16,125 nt of DNA from Pelagophyceae sp. CCMP2097 (taxonomy: Eukaryota; Sar; Pelagophyceae), in contig MU657869.1 of the NCBI GenBank assembly GCA_026770575.1, positions 5,845-21,969 of the forward strand. Reading direction: 5' to 3'. Made by a program: the position numbers and the translations under genes. This document shows, piece by piece, positions 1 to 7,338 of the stretch (the first letter of the stretch is position 1; each line of letters begins with the position of its first letter). Below the pieces are notes generated by a model that was not told the origin of the DNA, ran no database searches, and saw nothing but the letters and a program-made list of their open reading frames with translations.

Positions 1-2114
1 ATAAGCGTGCCCGACGTAAAGCGACTTTTTAGCACCGAGACGGATCAGCCGCCGCGCCTCCGCCGAGTACACCTTGCCGGCGATGGGGACGAAGACCATG
101 ACGTAGATGAAGGACCGGAGATCGTTCCAGATCCGCGCGCCTTGGCCTCCGTACCAGCGTAGCGTCCGCTGGACGCGGCCGGCGTGGCGGTCCGCAACCG
201 ACGCAGCCGCCAACCTAGCCGCCTGCCAGCGTTCGTGCACCTTGTGCACCCACGAAGTCGTCGGCGTTTTAAGCGTCCCGGGGGGGGTGGATACCTTATA
301 GGTATGCTTTCGGGGCCGGCCACTCCTCCGGACGGGTTGGCCGGGGGAGGCGTCCTCCGCGGCTTCTGGAGCGGCCGCGGTCTCTGGTTTCTGGTCCTTG
401 GCGGGCGGCGCGGCGTCGACGTCCATGTCGTCTTGCGCGGGCGCGTCCTCGACCGCGGCTTTGGACCTCCTCTGGCCCTCGTCTCGCGGCGGCGGCGGCG
501 CGGGGGTCTGGTCCTTGGCGGGCAGCGCGGCGTCGACGTCCATGTCGTCTTGCGCGGGCGCGTCCTCGACCGCGGCTTTGGACCTCCCCTGACCCTCGTC
601 TCGCGGCAGCGGCGGCGCGGACACGCCCTGCTCCTGCCGCCGCATCATCTCGAGGTGCGAGCCGTCTCAGAGGCCGTACAGCGTGTCTAAGGACACCCCC
701 GCGATGTTAATTGGCACGTCCACTGGCTGCGCCCCCTCCAGCACCGAGTCGATGGCGTCGAGCATCAGCGGGTCCGCGGCCGCCATGATGCCGCGCGCGT
801 AGCTGCATTTGTGATACAAACAGTCCGCGACGAGGTCGACGAGCCCCTCGACTTTCGCCTGCGGCGCTTGGTTACAAGGGACGGCGTTGGGCAGTGGAGG
901 GGTCGGCACGCATTGCGGCTGCAAAGGCCGTTCTAGGACCGTATAGGGACCGCATAGAGTCCGCCAAGGGGGCTTCGACGGTGTCGTCAAAGGTTGCATG
1001 CAATACACGCTGCTACTCGCCTTGCAACTGAAACTCTTATACGAATCGTTCTGCGCGATCAGCAGCCTGACCACCGTGGTGCTAAGGTATTCCTGTGCGG
1101 CAGTGACCGCGGCGTCCTACGATGCCGTCGTCTCGAATAGGACCAGTGCGGTATGCACTCTGTCGCTACGCAGCTGCAGCAAAGCGTGGTCGGCGGTCGA
1201 TTGCGCCATGGCCCGCTCGTGCCTATGTCCAGCGACGAGCAAGCTCCGCGCCGACCTCGTGACCGCACGTCGCCGCGGCCACGGCCAAATTCATCTTCTC
1301 CTCGTCCGCCGCCTTCTCCGCCTTCATCTGCGCCTCATCCGCCGTCTTCTTCGCCTCCCAGTCGCGTTGCGCCACTTTTAAGTCATCTTCGATCTCTCCC
1401 ACTGTTCGAAGGAGGACCGCCGTGCGCAGCACGTTTTGCTTCGCTTCGGGAAGCAACCCTTCGTCGCGCAGCTCTTCGTCCGACATTGCGTTGCGGAGCG
1501 CGTCCCACATCCGCAGCGCCATGGCGGCGGGCTCGCCCTGCGCCCCGGCGCGCGGCAGGGACTCGCGTATCGGCTCCGAAAAGAGGCCGGCCGCGCCGCT
1601 GACGGGGTTGTGGCGGCGCGGCTTATGCTTTGGGGCCGGGTTGCCGCTCGAAGGAGGCATCAGCCTGGAAGCCGGCTCCGGCGTCGACACCCTCCTCAGC
1701 GCCTTCGGCGCGCGCACGCGCAGCGGGGCGGGCGTGTCCTCGGCGTCGTCGCCGCGCGCGTCCGCGCCCGAGTAACGTTCTGACCGTCCGCGCGCGCGCC
1801 CGCGGCCAGTCGGGACGTAAGCAGCGACTGGCCCGTACTCCGTCGTTGATTCTATGGGCCGAGGCGGCTCTAGCTGCGTGACGTCGTTCATGTACGCCAC
1901 GTGAGTGACCGTCGTAGAGCCGTTGGTTGACCTTGCAAAGTCGCAACCAAACTCGCCCAGCACCAGCTGATTCCGACGACCTGTGCAGCGGCCGCGCCTC
2001 CGCTAAAAGCGCCTTGACCGTGCAAATGCATGCGGCCGCGGCCGCGTCGATGCGCACGTATCGCTGTTCGAGATCGGGTCCCAGCCTTGACAGGAGGCAT
2101 GGCCCAGCCGCCAT
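1..2114 (-). CDS. Large multi-exon protein of unknown function, 3' end beyond the window
   Basis: I do not recognise the family. The ATG at 2114-2112 has a purine at -3 and G at +4. Predicted introns are 1967-2057 (91 nt, GTGCGC..CAG), 1223-1268 (46 nt, GTGCGG..TAG), 1117-1158 (42 nt, GTGCAT..TAG, containing the only in-frame stop there) and, less surely, 634-696 (63 nt, GTGTCC..CAG, removing a TGA at 669-667). With these the frame stays open for about 624 codons to base 1. The donors match those proven by the TIPIN gene in this window. Visible parts: a basic, low-complexity N-terminal third; a charged, probably coiled-coil helix rich in K/E/A at about 1270-1420; an acidic and proline-rich stretch with two 39-residue repeats; an AT-hook-like SGRPRK; then a W-rich, partly hydrophobic segment ending in KKSLYVGHAY at the edge. 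Without the introns it would be a pseudogene with several frameshifts. If the fourth intron is wrong, the protein ends at 667 and a separate ORF covers 1-666. Confidence 0.5.
391..620 (-). repeat. Two tandem 117-bp (39-codon) repeats inside the coding region
   Basis: Bases 391-507 recur almost unchanged from 508, with a period of exactly 117 bp, so the minus-strand reading frame is kept. Each unit encodes a basic RDEGQ-R-SKAAVEDAPAQ part and an acidic DDMDVDAA part followed by PPAKDQ. The few differences include silent and conservative changes. The in-frame period supports coding on the minus strand, although the plus strand is also open here. Confidence 0.8.
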
Positions 2115-2150
2115 GCCGTCTTACTTCGAACTTACGTTCAAACGCGCGTA

Positions 2151-2162
2151 TTCGAATTCGAA
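2151..2162. promoter_or_regulatory. 12-bp palindrome upstream of the minus-strand gene
   Basis: TTCGAATTCGAA is a perfect palindrome 37-48 bases upstream of the ATG at 2114, and related half sites (TTCGAA, GTTCAA) lie at 2125-2140. The position suits a transcription-factor site for the minus-strand gene. That role is inferred from position and symmetry only. Confidence 0.3.
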
Positions 2163-2640
2163 CTAAGGCTTTTCATATTTTCATGCACTTTTGGGTATTT
2201 ATTTTCGTTTAAATGAGTGGCTTTCGAGCGTTGGTTCCTATTCTAACTTTTAAAAGTATATCCCAAATTTTCTCCAACGGACAACGAACCTATCTTAACT
2301 GGTAAAATGATAGGAAGAGCAAAAGGGATATCGCGTCCCGGTGCTCTGGTCCGTTGGAGACTAGGTATATAAAGAGTCACGACATGCTCCTATATACCCA
2401 CGGAAACTGTGTGAAGGTCATATCGCCAAAGCGAGGTAATGGATTTAATAAGATCCTGCTAAACGTCAAATTTGAGTTTTGAGCCTCGAGTTTTTTGAGT
2501 TTCGAGTTTTTGGCTTTAAGTTTTCTCGCGCCGAGTGTTCTGCGCCCGAGTTTTTCGTTCGCGGTGTGTCGTCGACCAGTTTTATGCGGAATTGATTTGT
2601 GTGTCATTTTTACCCGTGATACTGCAAGGCAAGTGTCGTT
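2163..2640. other. AT-richer intergenic spacer
   Basis: I see no gene in this stretch. It is clearly AT-richer than both neighbours. It holds a TATA-like TATATAAAG at 2366-2374 within an 8-bp inverted repeat (GGTATATA at 2364-2371, TATATACC near 2391), and a degenerate run of GAGTTTT-type repeats at about 2471-2556. The base composition changes sharply at about 2640, where the LINE begins. Confidence 0.5.
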
Positions 2641-2646
2641 AGCGCC

Positions 2647-4274
2647 ATGGGCAGCTTTCCCAGCGACGATGACATCCGCGACAGCCTGAAGAAGCTCAAG
2701 CCGGGCAAGTCGGGCGGCAACGGCATCCCGTCGGACGCGCTCAAGCTCGTCACGCTGGACACCACGGGCTTCGAGGAGCTCAAGGCCTTCCTCGCCAACT
2801 TCTGGGACTCGGGTATCGCGCCGGCGGCGTGGACGACGCTCCATTGGCCATCTTGAAAAAGAAGGGCGACTCGAGCGACGTCAACAACACGCGCGGCATC
2901 GCGCTCATGGGGGCCGTCCCGAAGCTCGTTGGGGGCCTCGTCGCGAAGATCCTCAACAAGCACGTCGTGCTCGTCGGCGACGATTTCGGCTACCAGAGCG
3001 GTTTCATCCCCAAACGAGGCTGTCCCGACGGCCACATGGCGCTGAAGCTCGCGCTTGCGGCGCGCAACCGGTGCGACCTCGACTCGCACGTCGTTTTCGT
3101 AGACCTCGTCAAGGCGTTCGACTCAGTCGACCGCATTGCTCTCGACGGGGTCCTCGAGAAGATGGGCGTGCCGGCCAAGCTCCGCGGCCTGATCATGGCG
3201 CTGCACTCCGACGTCAAGGTCGAGATCAAGATGGGCGGCGAAAAGGTCTCGTTCTCGAACACGATGGGCGTCGTTCAGGGCGGCACGCTCAGCACGACGC
3301 TCTTCATCATTTTCGTCCACGCCTTCGTCACGACGCCCGACAAGACGTGGGAGCAGCCGGTGTTCCACACGATCGAGGACGGCGTCATCAGCGGCCGCGG
3401 CATGTTCTTCCTGGGCGGCGAGCGCTTCGACTTTCCAGCGGCCTTCTACGCCGACGACTGCGCCTTCATCTTCTGCAGCCGCCCCGACGTGAACAAGGGC
3501 ACGCCGGTGATCCGCGCGCATTTCAGGCGCTGGGGGCTCGAGATACACGTCGGCCGCGGCGGCAAGGAGGCCAAGACGGTCGTTCTTTACTGTCCGGGCC
3601 ACTCTAGGACGTACGGTGACGGCGACACGTCGCGCATCGTGTTCGACGACGAGGCTTTCGTACACTACGTCAAGCAGTTCAAGTACCTCGGCTCCTTCGT
3701 CCACCACTCCCTGCGCGGCGACGTCGACATCGGCGATCGCATCGACGCGGCGTCTAAGATGTTCGGCTTCATGCGGACATGCATTTTCGGCATGTTGCAG
3801 GTGTCGTACGCGGCGAAGCGCGCCGCATTCGCCGCCGTCATCCTGCCGACGCTGCTTTACGGCTGCGAGACGTGGGCCATCTCCGGCGCCGATTTCGGCA
3901 AGCTCGGGTCGTTTTTCAACCGGTGCGTCCGCAGCATGTGTCACGTCAACATGTGGCAGACGCGCGGGTTCCACATCAAGACGGCGACGCTGCTCCGGCG
4001 CCTGCGGCTACGCTCCATCAACTTCTACTTCTACCGCCGCGTCGTCAAGTGGCTCGGGCACGTCGCGCGAATGCCGTTTGACCGTCTTCCTCGCAAGTTC
4101 CTGACGGGCTGGGTGAGGGGGCCGCGCGGCCGCGGGGTCGGACGCCTCCACTACGGCACGCACGCCAAGAGCTGCCTGCGCCGCTGCCTCACGCCGGACG
4201 ACCTGGACAACTGGTACGAGATCGCCTAGGACCGCAACCGGTGGCGCGCCATCGTCAAAGACATCGACCTCTGA
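2647..4274 (+). pseudogene. LINE reverse transcriptase, inactivated copy
   Basis: This is the RNA-dependent DNA polymerase that copies the element's RNA at the target site. Visible motifs: the fingers region with LKPGKSGGNGIPSDALK near 2689, LKKKGDSSDVNNTRG, motif A VFVDLVKAFDSVD (about 3091-3129), motif B GVVQGGTLS (about 3268), the catalytic YADD at 3447-3458, FKYLGS, LLYGCETW (3852-3875) and KWLGHVARM (about 4047-4073). The N-terminal piece (frame of 2647) and the main piece (frame of 2829) overlap in different frames, so there is a one-base indel at about 2829-2845. An in-frame TAG at 4227-4229 interrupts the C-terminal motif, and the frame then stays open through a DRNRWR motif to the TGA at 4272-4274. 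All palm residues are intact, so inactivation is recent. The start is not a true start, because the 5' end is missing. Confidence 0.9.
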
Positions 4275-4305
4275 TCGGCACGACGCGCCGGGACGTCGAC
4301 GTCGC

Positions 4306-4541
4306 CGGCGAGAACTGCGACGCAGGCGCTCCGGGAGGGCGCGGGACCGCCGGCGCGCCGGCACGGGCGATTCCACGGGCACGCGACGCGGGCGAACGGC
4401 GCGGCAGTCGCTCTCGCCGTCGTCACCGGCGAGGGCTGCGTCGTAGGCGCGCCGGCGCGTGCGTCGGCGCGGGCGAGCGGAGCGGCGTGGGCGCAGCGAG
4501 CGGCGGTGGCGGCGCGGCGGCGCGGCAGTCGTTGTCGTCAC
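4306..4541. repeat. Imperfect tandem duplication in the LINE 3' region
   Basis: About 120 bp from 4306 (starting CGGCGAGAACTGCG, ending GTCGTCAC near 4425) recur in diverged form from 4427 to 4541 (starting CGGCGAGGGCTGCG, ending GTCGTCAC). Both units share the block GCGCGGCAGTCG near their ends. Such repeats are common in LINE 3' UTRs, where the reverse transcriptase recognises its template. The long antisense ORF across this stretch is a GC artefact. Confidence 0.55.
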
Positions 4542-4940
4542 AAGAGCGGCGCAAAAACCCGACACGCACGTCAACACAATCAACAACACCAAAACACTCC
4601 GGCCGACCCACCACCGCCCCGGACTCTTCGCGTCACACCGGTCCATCGCGTTCAATGAAAAAAGCGTCAATCACATGCAGCCCAGCTTCAAATTCTATGA
4701 ACACTGGTCTAAAGGGAGACAGATTTCTCGCCTTTAAGGCAGTTGGCCCTTTGGGATTCCCTTTGGCGCGCCTGGCGGGCGCTGCGGGCGCCCGACCGGG
4801 GCGCCGTCGGGCGCGCTGGAGAGCCACGTCGGGCCCGACGCGGCGCACCAAAATTCAAGGTGCGCGGGGCCCGGAGTCGCGAGATGAGCTCTGCGGGAGC
4901 CTGCGCTTGTTTGAGCTCTTCAGAGCTCGGCTGTTTAAGG

Positions 4941-5021
4941 GTCGACTTCGCGGCCTGAGGGGCGATAAACCGAGTCCACCCACGTCCTGACCATTATCGC
5001 TCCTCAGGCCGCGAAGTCGGC
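4941..5021. repeat. 28-bp inverted repeat, strong hairpin
   Basis: The left arm 4941-4968 and right arm 4994-5021 are complementary at 26 of 28 positions (core CTTCGCGGCCTGAGG), with a 25-nt spacer. The right arm contains CTCCTCAG, a good acceptor-like site just before the ORF at 5008. If transcribed, the segment would fold into a very stable stem. Confidence 0.85.
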
Positions 5022-5625
5022 TGTGATCTTCGTCGAGGATCTGGACGCTGTCGTAGCCGCTCTTCATCGTCACCCGGGCAAGCTCATGTCGACGAGGCGG
5101 TGCCAGGTCCAGGCGTTCGACGATCCGGAGCGGTACTACGTGCCCCTGGTGCTCGGCATCGAGGTCTCTCTGTGGAAGAAACACGGACGCGGTGCACTGA
5201 AACGGGTCAATTGTACCCGGATTGGTATCGAGAACGAATTCAAGGGCGGCATCTGGTTCTTCCTCGGTGACGTGCTGCCCCCGTGCCTCGTTGACGCACT
5301 GGGCATGCAGTGCAAGCACGCGGAGGACGCTGATTTGCGCCGGAGTCTGAGCTCGGACGACACGCGGCGGGGTACCAAACGCCCAAATCTATCGTCTCGC
5401 AAGTCGCAGTCCGGCGCCGAGTTCCGCGACGACGACGAGTCCATAAACGCCTCGGTCGCGCCCGTGCCGGAATCCGGCGTCGTCGGCGAAGAAGGACTAT
5501 CTGAGGCCTTTGCCGCCGCGCCGCGCCACAGCAACCACGACACGCCGCCGCCGCCGCCGCCGGAATCGATCGTGAGCGCGGCGGCCGCGGCGGACCCAGC
5601 TTCTTTACCTCAATGGACAGCTTGA
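5008..5625 (+). CDS. Unknown protein encoded inside the CACTA element, 5' end unresolved
   Basis: The open frame runs from a TAA at 4966 to the TGA at 5626-5628 region and has no ATG before VIFVEDLDAVVAALHRHPG. The first coding bases probably follow an acceptor CTCCTCAG ending at 5007. A candidate donor GTGCGC lies at 4860, which would give a phase-0 junction. The N-terminal half looks globular (ERYYVPLVLGIEVSLWKK, RIGIENEFKGGIWFFLGD). The C-terminal half is charged and low-complexity and ends with a proline run (about 5540-5560) and an alanine run. I do not recognise the family. The antisense frame is also open but reads less like protein over 5023-5330. An AATAAA lies 240 bases downstream. 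Confidence 0.4.
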   Translation, partial: AAKSAVIFVEDLDAVVAALHRHPGKLMSTRRCQVQAFDDPERYYVPLVLGIEVSLWKKHGRGALKRVNCTRIGIENEFKGGIWFFLGDVLPPCLVDALGMQCKHAEDADLRRSLSSDDTRRGTKRPNLSSRKSQSGAEFRDDDESINASVAPVPESGVVGEEGLSEAFAAAPRHSNHDTPPPPPPESIVSAAAAADPASLPQWTA

Positions 5626-5820
5626 GCATGAGGCAGTGTAAAGCTTGCTTCGCATAGTGGACGGCCATCACGTCATACTCCTCGCGCGGCCCAGCCGGGC
5701 CGCCGCCGGGGACGCGGGTGGACGGCGCGCCGTCAAGGTGCAGGTTCGGCAGAACCGGGGACACGCCGCCGTCGTCGTCACCGTCGAGCTCCACCAAGAC
5801 GGGCCGAGATGCGATGGTCG
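5609..5820 (-). CDS. Exon-like segment, possibly captured by the transposon
   Basis: On the minus strand a 212-nt open stretch is bounded by an acceptor-like AACTTTCAG (ending at 5821) and a donor-like GAG/GTAAAG (from 5608). It encodes about 70 residues, including VLVELDGDDDGG and EEYDVMAVHYAKQALHCLML. The frame ends in phase 0 at the donor. I see no matching exon on either side within the element, so it may be a captured fragment of a host gene. It overlaps the tail of the plus-strand ORF by 17 bases. The family is not recognised. Confidence 0.3.
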
Positions 5821-5868
5821 CTGAAAGTTCTTGGCTGGACGCCGCGCGACTTTCAGTCTCGTAAGCTC

Positions 5869-5874
5869 AATAAA
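5869..5874 (+). terminator. Possible polyadenylation signal
   Basis: AATAAA lies downstream of the plus-strand ORF ending at 5625 and within the CACTA element. It could serve that transcript. Many protists do not use this hexamer, so support is weak. Confidence 0.2.
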
Positions 5875-6015
5875 GGGGCTTAAATTAAATCTCCAGTTTT
5901 CAACGAATTCCCAAACGCATTCCCTAAAAGCTTGATCTTTAGACCAGTGGAAAGGGTAATCACTCCTATGGAACGAAGGGCACAAGGCTATGTTTTAATC
6001 CCTTCCCTTTTTTAG

Positions 6016-6348
6016 GTACGTTAAGGCCGCGCTGTGGACCCGGCGCTCGGTCTCGACGTGCAGCTGCCGACGTTTTCACCGACATACTCTTCCTGGCCAA
6101 GACCATCTTTGACGCGTTCCAAGTTCACGCTGGGCATGCTCTCTGTTGCAGCAACAACAGCCTATAAGTCTTTGCAGACTATCTACTTTAGCTCGGAGGC
6201 AAAAGAGGAAAACACGGAGGCAAGGACCCAGGCCATGCCCTGGGCCGGTACGCGGTACATCCTCATCCCGAATGAACTCGAAAAAGCCGCTGACGCCCCG
6301 CCCCCCAACCGGCAACACCAACGAACCGCGACCGAAGTGCCAAAGTGA
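6016..6348 (+). CDS. Partial two-exon gene, unknown product
   Basis: A pyrimidine-rich tract and TTTTTTAG end at 6015, a good acceptor. The frame is then open to CAA at 6122 (ADVFTDILFLAKTIFDAFQ). A 55-nt intron at 6123-6177 (GTTCAC..TTTGCAG) joins in phase 0 to TIYFSSEAKEENTEARTQA and on through MPWAGTRYILIPNELEK to the TGA at 6346-6348. Without splicing, the first frame stops at once and the second has an unnatural N-terminus. No upstream exon is recognisable: the CACTA element and LINE lie there, so the gene may be a truncated remnant. The family is not recognised. Confidence 0.4.
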
Positions 6349-6746
6349 CTGGGCACCCATACCACCGCGAGGAGACGCCGCGCTATATGTGCTGACGCGC
6401 TCTCCGAGGCCTTGGCTCCGGGCTTCTAGGCCTGGTTGCCAGCCTTTGACTCGGGTTTGACGGTTATTCCCTTTTGGGCCAGCCCCACCCAGGGTGGATT
6501 TAAAGCGAGCAATCACTGACTTCTTGCTTGCTTGCTTATATAGTTAATATATTACGGTAAGTTTCAACAACGCTCCGTAAATTACCGTAACTTACCGTAA
6601 CTTTCCGTAACTTACCGAAACGTTGGGAATCAACGATTTTAGAGGCTGTTCTGCGCTCCACGTGTCGCGCGGGCCACCGCGGTGCTAGAACAACAGTGCA
6701 CGATGCTGCTCGACCTTTTTTTTCAAGAAGCCATAGACATCCGTAG

Positions 6747-6914
6747 AACAACGCCGACGACGTCGCCGACCGCGCCGGCGGAGCGGAGCCCGAGGAGGCC
6801 GCCGACAACGAAGACGACTTCATCCCAGGCGACATCCAGCAACGCCAAACCCACTTTAAGTGTACTAAAGTTGAAGCGACGTTCGTACTTTTGGAGCCTC
6901 CGAGACCGCAATGA
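6747..6914 (+). CDS. Exon-like acidic ORF inside the MITE
   Basis: Fifty-five codons are open directly after a TAG at 6744-6746 that could be an intron acceptor (TCCGTAG). A GTGCAC 51 nt before the end of that acceptor resembles the local donor type. The product is acidic (EPEEAADNEDDFIPGD) and then turns basic and hydrophobic (THFKCTKVEATFVLLE). It ends in the first unit of a 19-bp tandem repeat. It may be a captured exon. No family is recognised. Confidence 0.25.
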   Translation, partial: NNADDVADRAGGAEPEEAADNEDDFIPGDIQQRQTHFKCTKVEATFVLLEPPRPQ

Positions 6915-6931
6915 GCCTCTGAGACCGCAAT
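6894..6931. repeat. 19-bp tandem duplication
   Basis: GAGCCTCCGAGACCGCAAT (6894-6912) is followed at once by the same 19 bases with one change (6913-6931). The stop codon of the exon-like ORF lies at the junction of the two units. Confidence 0.8.
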
Positions 6932-7338
6932 AAGGCACTGCAGAAAGCCCAATAAGGGGGATTCAATACGGCCCTTTAAACCGGAGCGTAACGTCAAATC
7001 ATCGTTTCGTAACTTTCCGTAAATTACTGGCAATTTACGGTAAGATAAAAAGCGGAAAGTTACGAAGCTTAACTATATATAAGCATGAGATCCACCATGG
7101 GTGGGGCTGGCCCATTACGGGCCACTTTTTGATTCGTAGATCGGCGGGGCACGGGGGATGTTTTTGACTGACTGAGTGACGAATTCGACTAGACGTAGGA
7201 CGGCAAAAAAACGTAAAGGGGCCCAAAAAAACGTAGAAGGGGGCGTAGAGGGCGGCACGGTGGTTTGGGAGGCGAGACCGAGGCGGTAGCGAAGCGTCGT
7301 CAACTTAAAATTAGGTTTTGATCGAGATGGGGGCCTTC

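Larger units (their letters stand above)
2640..4674 (+). mobile_element. 5'-truncated LINE (non-LTR retrotransposon)
   Basis: The segment holds only the reverse transcriptase and C-terminal part of a LINE open reading frame, followed by a long GC-rich 3' untranslated region. No apurinic endonuclease and no first ORF lie upstream. Together with the abrupt composition change at about 2640 this fits 5' truncation during target-primed integration. The 3' limit is uncertain: a short A-rich run lies near 4656-4662. I could not identify a target-site duplication. Confidence 0.75.
4702..5949. mobile_element. Non-autonomous CACTA (EnSpm-like) transposon
   Basis: The ends are perfect 13-bp inverted repeats, CACTGGTCTAAAG at 4702-4714 and its reverse complement at 5937-5949. 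They are flanked directly by a GAA duplication at 4699-4701 and 5950-5952. Termini beginning CACTR with a 3-bp duplication are the hallmark of the CACTA superfamily. At 1,248 bp the element is too short for a transposase, and none is seen. It holds a long internal hairpin, a plus-strand ORF and an exon-like minus-strand segment, so it may have captured host sequence. Confidence 0.65.
6476..7113. mobile_element. MITE-like inverted-repeat element
   Basis: The left end starts GGGCCAGCCCCACCCA (from 6476) and the right end is its reverse complement (to 7113). Inward similarity continues in patches: GGTGGAT, then GCTTATATA, AGTTAA, and clusters of TTACGGTAA-type motifs at about 6552-6620 and 6995-7045. 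I find no clear target-site duplication. No transposase is seen. The antisense ORF across it reads mostly from the repeats and is not a gene. Confidence 0.6.

Noticed and set aside
184..690. Plus-strand ORF of 168 codons
   Set aside because: It is the antisense of the better minus-strand frame, has an arginine/glycine-rich shadow composition, and the minus frame continues the upstream gene.
2383..2481. Short plus-strand ORF beginning MLLYTHGNCVKVIS downstream of a TATA-like site
   Set aside because: It has only 32 codons, the ATG is too close to the TATA-like sequence, and there is no further exon support.
3123..3974. Minus-strand ORF of 283 codons
   Set aside because: It is fully antisense to the catalytic part of the LINE reverse transcriptase, which has unmistakable motifs.
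4008..4670. Minus-strand ORF of 220 codons
   Set aside because: It lies antisense to the reverse transcriptase end and the GC-rich 3' UTR, and its composition is arginine-rich noise.
5668..5985. Minus-strand ORF starting outside the CACTA element (FHWSKDQAFRECVWEF)
   Set aside because: It reads straight through the transposon terminus at 5937-5949, so the protein-like stretch is probably chance.
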